From positions 1-48,656 of the forward strand of contig JAGQQG010000046.1 in the NCBI GenBank assembly GCA_020426325.1: DNA of 48,656 nucleotides, written 5' to 3'. The position numbers and the translations under genes are program-made. Under the pieces are notes generated by a model. The model was given only the letters and a program-made list of their open reading frames with translations, made no database searches and had not been told where the DNA came from. The DNA comes from Planctomycetaceae bacterium (lineage in GTDB: Bacteria; Planctomycetota; Planctomycetia; Planctomycetales; Planctomycetaceae). Within the stretch, counting starts at the first letter, position 1, and every line of letters begins with the position of its first letter. Positions 1 to 8,715 of this stretch are shown one piece after another.

Positions 1-145
1 GGTGTCATCGACCTCGCATCAAAAGCCTCTGCGTTTGCAGGGGGATGAGGCTGATTGCGTGTCATTGAGACGGTCTGTGAATGACCGTCGAGAAGGGGTG
101 AGTAACGGGATTCGAACCCGCGACCTCCGGAACCACAATCCGGCG
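1..145. repeat. Left direct repeat (attL side) of the integrated element
   Basis: Bases 1-145 match 23789-23933 with a single difference (T at 78, A at 23866). Bases 97-145 are the 3' part of tRNA-His, from the anticodon arm to the discriminator base, and form the likely recombination core. Bases 1-96 lie outside the tRNA yet also match, because they encode the integrase C-terminus. The match runs to the window edge, so its true length is unknown. Confidence 0.9.
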
Positions 146-421
146 ACCGATTCGCAGAAGGCGAACGCTGCTGACGACTTAGGCCAACCGACTGACAGTG
201 GGTGCACGAATGGGTGCACGGAATTTCCGGATTCCGCCTGTTCGGACGCCCGACTCGCCCGGCTGATCGACCGCTGGCCGGAGCTTTCTGAAGGACGACG
301 TCGTGTGTTAGAGGCAGTGGTATCTGAGAAGCTCCCAGAACATGTCCTTCAAGCGATCTTCACGGCATCTGGTGGGACGGAAGTGATGACACCATATATC
401 GTGCAAGAGAATTCTCCCTAA
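2..421 (+). CDS. Tyrosine integrase C-terminus, partial (cut by window edge), spanning the att core
   Basis: The reading frame enters from the left edge. Its first 48 codons match the C-terminus of the integrase at 22320-23939 with one base difference (position 78). It then runs through the tRNA-derived core (97-145) and continues for 91 residues that the right-hand integrase lacks. That tail contains a WPELSEGRRR segment; from memory, planctomycete integrases often end with a similar WPxLPE segment. Codon phase is the same at base 146 in both copies. The ORF is therefore probably a chimera: the end of a left-hand element's integrase joined to the tail carried by this element. The catalytic domain is outside the window, so function rests on the match to the right copy. 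Confidence 0.65.
   Translation: MSSTSHQKPLRLQGDEADCVSLRRSVNDRREGVSNGIRTRDLRNHNPATDSQKANAADDLGQPTDSGCTNGCTEFPDSACSDARLARLIDRWPELSEGRRRVLEAVVSEKLPEHVLQAIFTASGGTEVMTPYIVQENSP
199..220 (+). promoter_or_regulatory. Candidate integrase arm-type sites, left arm
   Basis: Two direct copies of TGGGTGCACG start at 199 and 211, 12 bp apart. The same pair with the same spacing occurs at 23698-23719 on the other side of the core. Paired direct repeats flanking the core are how arm-type binding sites of lambda-like integrases are arranged. Binding by this integrase is inferred. Confidence 0.45.
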
Positions 422-717
422 TGAGTGTGCAACTCCGAAGACAAAAAAAGTCGGGAAAATGGACTAAAACGAAAGCGAGGACCGCGATTTGGGACAATGG
501 GTAAGATCGACGTTGAATCGACCAAATCAAGGGTCATTTGAGGGCTTCAATTCTCACTCGCCAACAAAGTCCAGACTGAGGCATCTCCACTGGTCATTCT
601 CCACGCTTTGAAGTTCGCAAACGAATGCCTTTCTGAGCATGGCCCCGAAACTCTTCTGAGCATCGACCCAACCGATCACGGTATAGCGACCGCCTCCAAG
701 TTCAGTAACAGTCTCTC
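422..717. other. Intergenic stretch at left end of element
   Basis: No convincing gene, RNA or repeat was found here. A short ORF beginning at 608 overlaps the following gene in another frame and has no recognisable features. Confidence 0.5.
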
Positions 718-1398
718 GTGGGTCTTGAGCCGTCGGTTCATCGAAACCAGACCGTGTCGACGAGCCGCCACGTGCATCTGCACGATGTACTTCGTCAGAT
801 GCCGCTGATGCTGATGCCGGACCACACTGAGTTCACTGAGATATCGCTTTTCTACAGAAGACTGTTGCCCGAACTGCACCGAACCCAGGATGAGACCCGC
901 ATGGCCTGCCACTTCGCCTGCGGACGTGACGGCTCGACAGGCGATCGCGCGATCTCCGTCAATACAAAGGCAGACGGGGCCCTATTCCGCTGCTTCCAGT
1001 ACGGCTGCACGACACGTGGAAACCTTTTACACCTGATGTTCTGGATGAAGCACGATCACGGTCCCTCAGGCAATCGACTGCAGGGAGCCGAGTTTCGAGA
1101 GATCGCCAGCGACCTGCAGGCCCTCGTTCGGGGTGAGGATTGCGAAACGATCACAGTTGAAGAAGTCTCATCTGCAGAACCCCAAAAACCCGAGGCACCT
1201 GGGATTAACGTGCCGCTCAAGGATTCCGAGAACGAACTCGCACGTGCCCTCGTAATACTCGATGAGAAGTATGTCACCGACGTCTTCAGAAGACGCGGGC
1301 AATTGCCAGCAACGGAATGCATCTCGCACAAAGCGTTGGGTTGCTGGGCGTCGGAATCCGACAAACGGACCCTCTTTTCGGAAGTAGTAGGCCCGTAG
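718..1398 (+). pseudogene. Primase-like zinc-finger (CHC2-type) protein, probably truncated
   Basis: The 226-residue ORF contains a cluster of Cys and His near residues 63-112: CHFAC, then an FRCF...C segment followed by GNLLHLMFWM. From memory, this resembles the CHC2-like zinc ribbon at the N-terminus of primase-type proteins on planctomycete elements, where the second half reads C-F-x3-C then GNxLDLW. The frame stops at 1398 with no Toprim or helicase domain following, so a complete primase is absent. The start is uncertain; the ATG at 718 is simply the first. It may be a decayed part of the element's replication module, the rest of which lies at the far right end. Beyond the zinc-ribbon resemblance the identity is unsure. 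Confidence 0.45.
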
Positions 1399-1491
1399 CT
1401 GCATTCATCCCGCGCTACGGTGTTCACAACCAGTGCCCGAGACAGTACAGAACCAACCTGCGTCGGCCACATCGACCGGTGATCTTGGTCT

Positions 1492-2304
1492 TTAGACGGG
1501 ATCAAACTGTCGCGCAACCACCCAGTCTGGCCTGGGATTGTCCACCGGACGTGGCCGATTATCGAGGTCGTTATAGGCGATGATGATTGACTTACGCGGT
1601 AACGGTGACATGTTGTGACCGCTGCCGTGCAATAGGTTGCAATGGAAGAACAGCACGTCTCCTGGTTCTCCGGTGACCGGCTGAATCATCTCCTCGGTGA
1701 GTCTATGCTTGAGAGTCTCCGTGTCGACACACCACTGCTTGTAGCTGGTGGTTTTCTCGTCAGCGTAGTGTTCAAGTCGACCCCACTTGTGCGAACCAGC
1801 CGCGACCATCAGACACCCGTTGTTCAAGGTAGCGCGATCCAGAAACACCATCACAGATACCAGCCGGGGATCAACTCCGTCCCACATCCAGTAGCCGTAA
1901 TCTTGATGCCACAGCCAAACGGTCCCCTGGAAAGCGTCCTTCACATTGATCTTACTGTGCCAGACATAGACCTGTTCGCCAAGAACCTGTTTGACCGGCT
2001 CGACGATCTTGGGATTTGTCGACAGCCGTTGGAATGGAGGACTGTAACGGTGAGTCAAGTAGACCTGTCGAATGGCTCCGCTCCGTTCCCGCTCTCGATG
2101 CATCCCGTCATGCATCTCATCACCGGCGAGCAAGCCAGGCACTGCTCTATTCAACTCTGCAATTTCATCGGTTGATACCAAGCCTGGTAGGAAGAGAAAT
2201 CCATTCTCGTCAAATTGCCGCTTCTGTTGCCGAGTCCAGAGCATTGTCAGGCCTAAAGAAGTTGTCTGGTGTGATGCCATCGGCCAAGCCTCGATGGCGT
2301 CCAA
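1492..2304 (-). CDS. Phytanoyl-CoA dioxygenase (PhyH) family protein
   Basis: This is a non-haem Fe(II)/2-oxoglutarate dioxygenase of the PhyH family (270 residues, normal length), which hydroxylates a small carbon substrate. Visible ligands are H133 and D135 (WHQDYGYW), the distal H226 in an HGSGHN segment, and R237, the expected 2-oxoglutarate carboxylate contact. The true start may be Met21 (base 2244), since the conserved fold begins with RQFDENGFLFLPG just after it. The gene stands alone, convergent with the primase-like remnant, and is probably cargo. The substrate cannot be predicted; ectoine- or proline-type hydroxylases are relatives but nothing nearby supports either. Confidence 0.85.
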   Translation of the reverse strand: MDAIEAWPMASHQTTSLGLTMLWTRQQKRQFDENGFLFLPGLVSTDEIAELNRAVPGLLAGDEMHDGMHRERERSGAIRQVYLTHRYSPPFQRLSTNPKIVEPVKQVLGEQVYVWHSKINVKDAFQGTVWLWHQDYGYWMWDGVDPRLVSVMVFLDRATLNNGCLMVAAGSHKWGRLEHYADEKTTSYKQWCVDTETLKHRLTEEMIQPVTGEPGDVLFFHCNLLHGSGHNMSPLPRKSIIIAYNDLDNRPRPVDNPRPDWVVARQFDPV

Positions 2305-2835
2305 TCTCCCAAATTAACGATCCAAGTACAACGTGACGTGGCATTGACGGCATCATTCATGGTCTATCACAGTCACCATCCTGACCTGTTTGTATTCTGC
2401 CTCGGTCGCATCTTCGCGTGGTGGTTTCATGGATGACCGACGACAGGACTCATTCTAAGCCAAACAGCACATGAATACCCCTCATCCAGAATCGCTTAGG
2501 TGTGCTCGTCATGAGCGCCTAGGGCTCCGTGATAAATGTCACCTGTGACCCACTCATGACAGGATAAGGTGAATTCGAATCGGTGCACTCGATGTTCATC
2601 GGCGTGTTGTACTCTGTTTGACGCCGTAGCTACTTAGGGTGCTTGTGCTGCCTTGAACTTCGTCGGGAGATTCAATCTGACGCATGCCGATTGCTTCGTA
2701 GATTGCGTTAAGTGACGCAACCAGCACCGATCAACCCCGAATGACCACTCGTGTCCAAGGTAGATCCCTGCCTCCCGGACGAGGCAATGAATACGAAGGA
2801 CATGCGATGAGGAGAACTCAAACATTCACCGACTA
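2305..2835. other. 531-bp gap, no supported gene
   Basis: Only a 63-residue minus-strand ORF (2634-2825) lies here. It has no recognisable domain and an irregular composition, so I do not call it. No strong hairpin or repeat was seen. It should hold the promoter of the PhyH gene and perhaps the terminator of the BASS transporter. Confidence 0.4.
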
Positions 2836-3915
2836 TCAAATTGCCAAGGGCTCTGGCAATTCTTTCACCCCCCTGGACAGCAAAACGTGATCGACCGTGC
2901 CAGCAACGAGATGCTGAACAAGGTTGTACATGATGATTGGCAACATGACCCGTGGGTGATCAGCCAAGGCCATCGAAGCCAAGACCAGTCCTGTGCCATT
3001 GTTATTCATTCCGAGTCCAAACGTCAGCGCCGTCTGCTGGCTGTGGTCTGCGTTCAGGAAGCTGCCGATCCACCATCCAGCGGAGAATGTCAGGACACAC
3101 AAACTGATCGCGATCGTCAGCATCACCGCCAGAAAATCCAGATCGAGATTCGCGATCGCCTTCGGCAGAGAAATCGAGGCGTTGGAATAGACGAGCAACA
3201 GCAGGACGGTCGAATTCACAAGTTTCAAGTATGGTTTGGCGGCCGTGACCCGCTTTTTTCCCAGCACCAAACGAAGAACGATTCCGAGAATTGATGGCAG
3301 AATTACGCAGAGGGTCAAAAACATACCCGTTCCCTGCGAAGCCAGTTCGTGCAGGTCCTCAGAAAAGTCACCCGTTGTCATTGAACCGACTGCGTGGAGG
3401 GCGAGTGGTGTCGTAAGCGGACTCATGAATGTCGTCGCCAGGACCAGAGACAAGCTGATCGCCATGTTGGCGTTCGCGTTTTGCGCCCAAGCCGTCGACG
3501 ATCCTGCGATTGGCATGGATGCGACCAGAGCCAGCCCGACCAGGATATTCTGTGTTTCTTCGGAATTGTGCCAGAGTGCCATTCCGTGGCTAACGACGAA
3601 AATGTACGCCAGCGGCACCACAATGTTTGCAGCAACGCCGCAGCAGATTATTTTGAGATTGTCTTTCATGCTTTTCAGGCCAGAAAGTTCGACCCCCAAT
3701 CCAGCGTTGAGAAGTAGGAAAAAGAGCATCAACATTGGCAGCGATACTTGCGTTTGTTGATGAAATGCGCTGATCTGGCCTAGGCTCACAGTTCGAATCC
3801 AAAGCCCCATGTTGGGCAGGAAGCCGGCAATGATGTAGCCCGCCAGCAGAAACCAGAGAAATCGCTGGTGGACGAAATGAGAGGCCAATGCAATTGGCGT
3901 TTTAACATGTTTCAT
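2836..3915 (-). CDS. Bile acid:sodium symporter (BASS) family transporter
   Basis: The 359-residue polytopic inner-membrane protein has about ten hydrophobic segments. The hallmark FGLGMNNNGTGLVLA segment near residues 305-319 and the SMPIAGSSTAWAQNANAN segment near 132-149 correspond to the two crossing-helix motifs of the BASS fold, which bind Na+ and an organic anion. Family members move bile acids, pantothenate, pyruvate or other organic acids. Bacterial ones often take up small carboxylates, and the substrate here is unknown. It is a single gene between the PhyH gene and the histidine kinase, all transcribed leftward. The start Met-Lys-His is clear and no alternative upstream start is needed. 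Confidence 0.85.
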   Translation of the reverse strand: MKHVKTPIALASHFVHQRFLWFLLAGYIIAGFLPNMGLWIRTVSLGQISAFHQQTQVSLPMLMLFFLLLNAGLGVELSGLKSMKDNLKIICCGVAANIVVPLAYIFVVSHGMALWHNSEETQNILVGLALVASMPIAGSSTAWAQNANANMAISLSLVLATTFMSPLTTPLALHAVGSMTTGDFSEDLHELASQGTGMFLTLCVILPSILGIVLRLVLGKKRVTAAKPYLKLVNSTVLLLLVYSNASISLPKAIANLDLDFLAVMLTIAISLCVLTFSAGWWIGSFLNADHSQQTALTFGLGMNNNGTGLVLASMALADHPRVMLPIIMYNLVQHLVAGTVDHVLLSRGVKELPEPLAI

Positions 3916-4189
3916 CTTGTCGCCTTGTTTTCAGCCAGCGTTCGAAATGACAGAGTTCACAACATGAAATGAACCCGGATACGCCTGATTGCACACCAGT
4001 TCCCATCTAAGCCAGTTTCAAATCTGGTCCTGGGGTGGGTGGCAGGGTCAGTAGTGAAGCGGATGGCCGTGCAAGCATGGGCCGGGGCCTTTCCATTGGC
4101 CAGACTTGGCCACTCGCATACGTTCAGTGAAACTGGCTCTTGTCATTGTGGTTTGCTTTTTCCGGCTACGTAACGGCAGCACACCGATC

Positions 4190-5701
4190 TCAAGTTCGAT
4201 TGGCCGGGATGCTTGAATGTGGACTTTCGCCACGACTTGTTCCTCTCTGGCAGTTGACCATGCGACGATCGAATGTCAGCGTGATGGAAAAGTTCCCTTC
4301 CTCGATATGAGCTTTTGCTGTCCCTCCCATCAGAGCGACCATTCGCCGCGATAGCGTTAAGCCGAGCCCAGCATGTTGTCCGGTCTGTGTGCGTGCAGGG
4401 TCGGATCGCCAGAAGCGTTCGAACACTTGCTCAGCATCCTGTGGTGAGAGTGTGCAGCCAGAATTGGTGATCCGGAGGCGAACCGCTGAGTCTGTCAAGA
4501 AGCTTGCAATATGAATTGTCCCTTTGACATTGGTGTAGCTGACCGCGTTGTCGAACAAATTGTTGAGCACAACCTGAAGCATCGAACGATCACCGTACAA
4601 GATGATGTTCTCTTCGCAGTCCCACTCCACGGTGAGTTCACGCTCGCGAGCCTCCTCCTCGAACGGTTCCCAACAGTCCTGGAGCAGCCTCACCAAATCA
4701 ATCTCGGTGAGTTCCTGCTGTTCTCGACCACTTTCGAGGCGAGAGAGTGTCAGCAGTGATTCGACGATGTTTTCGGTTTGTCCGCAAATGGCCAGACATT
4801 TGCTGATGGTCGTTTGATATTCTTCGTTCTCTCGTCGTCGGCTGAGTGACACCTCCAGTGTGCTACGAATCCCGGCGAGAGGTGTCCGGAGTTCGTGAGC
4901 GGCATCGGCGGAAAACGTCTTCTCACGCTGAAAGGCTGTTTCGAGCCGCTCGATCAACTCATTGAGATGCCCGATGACCGGTCGCAATTCCGTCGGGGCG
5001 TGGTCAAGCTGGACACGATCGGTAAGTGTGTTTGCATCGAGGACTTCGATTTGAGCAGCGAGTTGAGACAGCGGTTGCAGGCTTCGAGTGACAAGCCACG
5101 CGAGGACGCTGATGATGGAGAGCACGGCCAATCCTGTGCTTCCGATCAGCAACCACCCCACTCGCGCGAGTGTGCGGTCGACATCGGCCGTGTCACGGGC
5201 AACAACCAATGTCACCTGGGCACGATCAAAAGCACTGGATTCCTCGTCATTGATGGTTGATGATGATGTTTCGTCTCGATCATGCTCAAGGTGAGGCACA
5301 AACCGAATGCCTGCGATGCGTCCGTTTTGACCGTCAGGCAGATTCAGCGAGGCAACCCCGGGGTTCTTCGTCGATCCCAAAATCATCGGGAGGTCAACAT
5401 CTCCCAAACTCAAAGATCGTGCGAGGACTGTCCCATCATTTGCCCAGATCTGAAAGTACTCGGGCCGATCCTCACGAGAGTACTCTTGGAGCTGGTGTTC
5501 CGTGAATTCGATATCCAGGAATTCCCCGTCTTGTTCCACCATCAACGCAAGGGCACGAGCCTTTGCCTCCAGATGTTCGTCGAGTTCCGCATAGAGGCTG
5601 CTGTGAATCTGCGAGTCGAGCAGCCATGTCGTCACACTGAGCACGACAATGCTCGTCGCCGTGATGGCGATGATCAGCCGGGATCGAAGCGACTGGTTCA
5701 T
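4190..5701 (-). CDS. Sensor histidine kinase (CusS/QseC type)
   Basis: The 503-residue membrane sensor kinase has TM1 at about 9-28, a periplasmic sensor loop to about 182, TM2 at 183-205, and a HAMP linker to about 258. The DHp helix has the phospho-accepting H269 in FSADAAHELRTPL. The ATPase domain has an N box (NNLFDNAVSYTN) and a G box (GLGLTLSRRM). It should phosphorylate the response regulator encoded just upstream, which it overlaps by 4 bp (ATGA), indicating translational coupling. The adjacent efflux genes and shared operator repeats suggest it senses a periplasmic metal ion or a membrane stress. No metal-binding cluster is obvious in the loop, so the signal is unknown. Confidence 0.92.
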   Translation of the reverse strand: MNQSLRSRLIIAITATSIVVLSVTTWLLDSQIHSSLYAELDEHLEAKARALALMVEQDGEFLDIEFTEHQLQEYSREDRPEYFQIWANDGTVLARSLSLGDVDLPMILGSTKNPGVASLNLPDGQNGRIAGIRFVPHLEHDRDETSSSTINDEESSAFDRAQVTLVVARDTADVDRTLARVGWLLIGSTGLAVLSIISVLAWLVTRSLQPLSQLAAQIEVLDANTLTDRVQLDHAPTELRPVIGHLNELIERLETAFQREKTFSADAAHELRTPLAGIRSTLEVSLSRRRENEEYQTTISKCLAICGQTENIVESLLTLSRLESGREQQELTEIDLVRLLQDCWEPFEEEARERELTVEWDCEENIILYGDRSMLQVVLNNLFDNAVSYTNVKGTIHIASFLTDSAVRLRITNSGCTLSPQDAEQVFERFWRSDPARTQTGQHAGLGLTLSRRMVALMGGTAKAHIEEGNFSITLTFDRRMVNCQRGTSRGESPHSSIPANRT

Positions 5702-6381
5702 GCGTCTGCCCCTTCCAGCGAGAGCACATAACCAAAGCCGCGCCGCGTGTGGATCAGCTTCGGCATGTCGGGATGCTCCAGCTTCTTCCGCAGATAGCGA
5801 ATGTAGACGTCGACGACGTTGCTGTGGGCGTCCGAGTCGAATTCGTACAGGTTCTCCCAGATCTCGGTCCGCGATACGACTTGCCCTTCTCGCATGGCGA
5901 GAAAGACGAGCAACGAGTATTCACGTTTCGTCAGTTCAATCGATCGCCCACCGCGTTCCACCGTTTGAGCTGCCGTGTCGATCACGAGATCGCTAACACG
6001 GATGACAGGATCGCTGAAGTCGTACCGTCTTCTCACAAGAACCTGCACACGGGCCAGCAATTCCTCAAAAACAAATGGTTTGAGCACATAGTCATCAGCA
6101 CCACTGTTGAGGCCTTCGATGCGGTCTTCGACGGCATCCTTGGCTGTGAGAATCAGAATACGCGATTGAGAACCGGAACTCCGAAGTTGACGCAGAATCT
6201 TCAAACCGTCGACATCAGGGAGCATGAGGTCCAGCAGGATCACGTCGTAGTCATTGCTCTGGGCATACCAGAGCCCATCCGTGCCATTTGCAGCCGTATC
6301 AACTGCAAACGCAGCCTCGCTCAACCCTTGAGCGACAGCTGTACGGATCGGTTCATAATCCTCGATAACCAAAACGCGCAT
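5698..6381 (-). CDS. OmpR-family response regulator
   Basis: The 227-residue regulator has a receiver domain with phospho-acceptor D51 (LLDLMLPDVDG), acidic residues at 7-8 and K101 (LKPF). This is followed by a winged-helix DNA-binding domain of the OmpR/PhoB type ending HTRRGFGYVL. It is the partner of the downstream kinase, with stop and start overlapping. Proteins of this class bind direct repeats spaced 11 bp. Such repeats, TTCTCAT-N4-TTCTCAT, are seen at 6942-6959 and 8698-8715, so it probably controls the PepSY gene, its own operon and the efflux genes. Confidence 0.93.
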   Translation of the reverse strand: MRVLVIEDYEPIRTAVAQGLSEAAFAVDTAANGTDGLWYAQSNDYDVILLDLMLPDVDGLKILRQLRSSGSQSRILILTAKDAVEDRIEGLNSGADDYVLKPFVFEELLARVQVLVRRRYDFSDPVIRVSDLVIDTAAQTVERGGRSIELTKREYSLLVFLAMREGQVVSRTEIWENLYEFDSDAHSNVVDVYIRYLRKKLEHPDMPKLIHTRRGFGYVLSLEGADA

Positions 6382-6451
6382 CGTTCATACTTCGGGGGTG
6401 AATAAAAAAATGCTGCTCACTTCGACTCTGAAAAACAACGGTGAAACAGCG

Positions 6452-6488
6452 TGACCGCCGAGCAAGCAACAGGCCTGACCGGCGGTCA
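6452..6488 (-). terminator. Inverted repeat after the PepSY gene, possible terminator or attenuator
   Basis: There are perfect 9-bp arms, TGACCGCCG at 6452-6460 and CGGCGGTCA at 6480-6488, with a 19-nt loop. It lies between the PepSY stop (6533) and the regulator start (6381). Read leftward, it is followed about 10 bases later by a T-rich run. It could reduce read-through from PepSY into the regulator genes. Confidence 0.45.
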
Positions 6489-6532
6489 TGACGACGGCTC
6501 ATATTGATCCTGCAAGACCCTTGAGTCGGTCC

Positions 6533-6859
6533 TCAGTTGCCATTCTCATCGCTGTCATCTTCGTGTTCAATCTCGACGCCAAGTAACTGTCCGCTGGCTG
6601 AAAGTGTCAGTTCAATCTCGACATCGTCCGCTTCGATTTCCACCTCATAGACGGTCTTACCGTCCTTGGTCTCCTTCTCGACCTCCTCGACCTCAACTCC
6701 CTTGAGTGCATCCTGAATCACCTGAGGGAGTTCCTTGAGAGCGATCGTTTGTTCGTTCTCGTCATCATTGTCAGCAAATGCTCGTAAAGAAGTGCTGTAC
6801 GCAGAGATCGTCAATAGAGCGAGTGTCAGCAGCAAGATCGAGCGGTGTTGGTTCTTCAT
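6533..6859 (-). CDS. Secreted PepSY-like domain protein
   Basis: This protein of about 108 residues starts at MKNQHRS; longer frames upstream are not needed. It has a signal peptide (hydrophobic LLLTLALLTISAYS, cleavage near SLRAFA) and an acidic mature part. The segment LPQVIQDALKG...VEEVEKETKDGKTVYEVEI is a typical PepSY-like pattern: a helix, then a strand containing K-x-Y-E-V-E. Such periplasmic proteins are frequent targets and neighbours of CzcRS/QseBC-type two-component systems and may modulate the sensor. An operator-like repeat lies 83 bp upstream of the start. The product is very acidic, including its C-terminus. Its role as a sensor accessory or metal buffer is inferred. Confidence 0.8.
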   Translation of the reverse strand: MKNQHRSILLLTLALLTISAYSTSLRAFADNDDENEQTIALKELPQVIQDALKGVEVEEVEKETKDGKTVYEVEIEADDVEIELTLSASGQLLGVEIEHEDDSDENGN

Positions 6860-6941
6860 GGGTTCATCCCGACAGAGAGTTTCACAGAAGGAAAAAGCGT
6901 GACGTCGACAGACGCCCCTGTGTGCATTCTCGCCGCGAAAC

Positions 6942-6959
6942 ATGAGAAAACGATGAGAA
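6942..6959 (-). promoter_or_regulatory. Response-regulator operator, copy 1
   Basis: Read on the minus strand this is TTCTCAT-cgtt-TTCTCAT, a direct repeat with 11-bp period, as bound by OmpR-family regulators. It lies in the divergent gap between the PepSY gene (start 6859) and the outer-membrane efflux gene (start about 7125), pointing toward PepSY. An identical pair of half-sites occurs at 8698-8715. Confidence 0.65.
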
Positions 6960-7124
6960 TCGGCAGTTTTTTCTCACCGGTCCTGACGCCTGTTCCGATT
7001 GAACCCCGATTCTCCGGCAATTCGGATCATCCCGCCGACGGCGAGACAAGTCCTCTCCGAGAATGCGGGGGTTTCATTCGATGAAGAAGGAGACTCCGAA
7101 ACTCAGGACAAGGATGGCCTGGTG

Positions 7125-8567
7125 ATGCGATGCTGGGGGATAGATCGACGCGCGCCGTCTGCAGGGGTGCCCCGTCTGCAGCTCTGGTGCGTGATTGTCC
7201 TCGCGATTCTGGTGAGCGGATGTCAGTCTCCAAATGCGCGGACTAATCGGGCTCCCCTCGCAGCTGAGCTACAGGAGCGAACCTGCCACGATCTCCCGGC
7301 CGAATCGTCCCCCTGTGAATCGATTTTGCCACCGGACGTCGACCTTCTGGACGGTCTCAGCGAAGAGGAAGCCATTGCCACGGCCTTGTGGAACAATGCC
7401 CAATTCCACTCGACTCTGTCTCAGTTGGGGATGGCGTGGGGCGACATTGTGCAGTCGGGCCTGCTGACAAACCCACAGTTTCAATACTACTTCGGCGGCG
7501 GCAGCAAACAGATCGAATACACGTTGTACCTGCCTGTCGAAGCACTCGTTCTCCGCAAACAACGTATCACAATCACGGAGCGAGAGTACTGTCGCGTCTC
7601 GCAGGAGTTGGTTCAGAACGGCCTGAATCTCGTCCGAGATGTGCGTGTGGCGTATGCCGATTTTGTCTTCGCAGTTGAGCGTGCCTCACTTGCGGAAGAG
7701 GCGCTGCAGGTGCGATCGAACATCGCTGACCTCTCCGAGAAGCAGTTCGAGGCGGGTGACATTGGCGAGTTGGAGTCGATGACGGCGCGCATCGAGGCTC
7801 TACGGGCTGAGTCGGATGCAGCCGGTCTACGGGAGCAGGTCGTGATCGCCCGAGAACTCGTCGCAAACCTGATGGGCATCGGAACGATGAATCTGGAGTT
7901 TCTCCCGAGTGATCAACATCAAGCCGTGACATCGGAGTTTGACCCGGATGTGCTACTCGCCGATGCACTGATCTCTCGCCCCGATCTCCGTGCTGCCCAG
8001 TATGCGATCGCCGCTGCCGATCATCGGGGGAGACTGGCTCACTGGTTATGGCTGAGGTTCGACGGAATCGTGGACGGTAACGCGGGCGGGAGCGGAGCGA
8101 CCAACATCGGTCCGGGCATTCGGTTTGACATCCCGATCTTTGATCGCAACGAAGGGGGCATTATCCGTGCGGACTGGACGACTGATCAGGCACTGCACAA
8201 CTTCGATGCCGTCCGCGACAGTGTTGTGATGGAAGTGCGGACGGCCGCAGCTCAACTCCGACAGGCGGATGCGAGCCTGAGCATCCTGCAAGAGGATGTG
8301 CTCCCTCCTTTGCGAGAGGCAATTCACCTGTCCGAGCAGGCGTATAGGGATGGGGGGATCTCCTTCTTGTTGACTCTGCAGTCGACGACGCAATTCCTCG
8401 ACGCTCGTGCTCGTGAACTCGAACTCAGTGCTGCCAGGCATCGTGCGTTGGCTGAACTCGAACGTAGCGTCGGTCGGAGGCTTGTGACTCCGCAAGATTC
8501 GGTCGATCCAGTCGAATCTTCCCCCCTCCTGCTTGATGAGGAAATTCCGGTCCAGGAACTTGAGTAG
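7125..8567 (+). CDS. Outer-membrane efflux lipoprotein, TolC/CzcC-like
   Basis: This is the outer-membrane channel of a tripartite RND pump. The likely start is the ATG at 7125; a longer frame from TTG 6999 would carry an implausible N-terminus. Residues 1-32 hold a hydrophobic segment ending in a lipobox (LVSGC), so the protein is a lipid-anchored member of the OEP family. Two long helical repeats typical of TolC are present, with GxxxNxxFxxxL-like and alanine-rich coiled-coil segments (VRVAYADFVFAVERASLAEEAL and VRTAAAQLRQADASL regions). At about 480 residues it matches CzcC/CusC size. It is first in the efflux cluster, followed by a hairpin and then the adaptor and pump genes. Confidence 0.88.
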   Translation: MRCWGIDRRAPSAGVPRLQLWCVIVLAILVSGCQSPNARTNRAPLAAELQERTCHDLPAESSPCESILPPDVDLLDGLSEEEAIATALWNNAQFHSTLSQLGMAWGDIVQSGLLTNPQFQYYFGGGSKQIEYTLYLPVEALVLRKQRITITEREYCRVSQELVQNGLNLVRDVRVAYADFVFAVERASLAEEALQVRSNIADLSEKQFEAGDIGELESMTARIEALRAESDAAGLREQVVIARELVANLMGIGTMNLEFLPSDQHQAVTSEFDPDVLLADALISRPDLRAAQYAIAAADHRGRLAHWLWLRFDGIVDGNAGGSGATNIGPGIRFDIPIFDRNEGGIIRADWTTDQALHNFDAVRDSVVMEVRTAAAQLRQADASLSILQEDVLPPLREAIHLSEQAYRDGGISFLLTLQSTTQFLDARARELELSAARHRALAELERSVGRRLVTPQDSVDPVESSPLLLDEEIPVQELE

Positions 8568-8643
8568 GCCGAAGAGCGCACACTCGCGTCTGTCACATGG
8601 ACTGACCATAATGGTGTGAAGCGAAGTCCGTCTGGGAATCGTT

Positions 8644-8689
8644 ACGGTGACACTCGACCACAACTCGTGGAAATCGGAAGTGTCACCGT
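8644..8689 (+). terminator. Strong hairpin between efflux channel and adaptor genes
   Basis: Perfect 11-bp arms, ACGGTGACACT (8644-8654) and AGTGTCACCGT (8679-8689), enclose a smaller CCAC/GTGG stem (8658-8661 with 8667-8670). It starts 77 bp after the channel gene stop and is followed by a short TTT. It probably ends or attenuates the first transcript. Confidence 0.6.
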
Positions 8690-8697
8690 TTGCTGCA

Positions 8698-8715
8698 TTC
8701 TCATCTGTTTCTCAT
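8698..8715 (+). promoter_or_regulatory. Response-regulator operator, copy 2
   Basis: TTCTCAT-ctgt-TTCTCAT, 11-bp period, has the same half-sites as 6942-6959 and points toward the adaptor gene 26 bp downstream. Its position means the adaptor start is at 8741 rather than at the upstream ATG 8690. It also implies a separate regulated promoter for the adaptor and pump. Confidence 0.65.

Noticed and set aside
19-219. Minus-strand ORF over the left repeat
   Set aside because: It reads through the tRNA-derived core in antisense to the integrase tail and has no independent support.
2634-2825. 63-residue minus-strand ORF in the gap before the BASS transporter gene
   Set aside because: No domain, no neighbours supporting it, and composition unlike the real genes around it.
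4048-4233. 61-residue minus-strand ORF overlapping the end of the histidine kinase
   Set aside because: Overlaps the kinase in another frame and has no signal or domain; likely a shadow.
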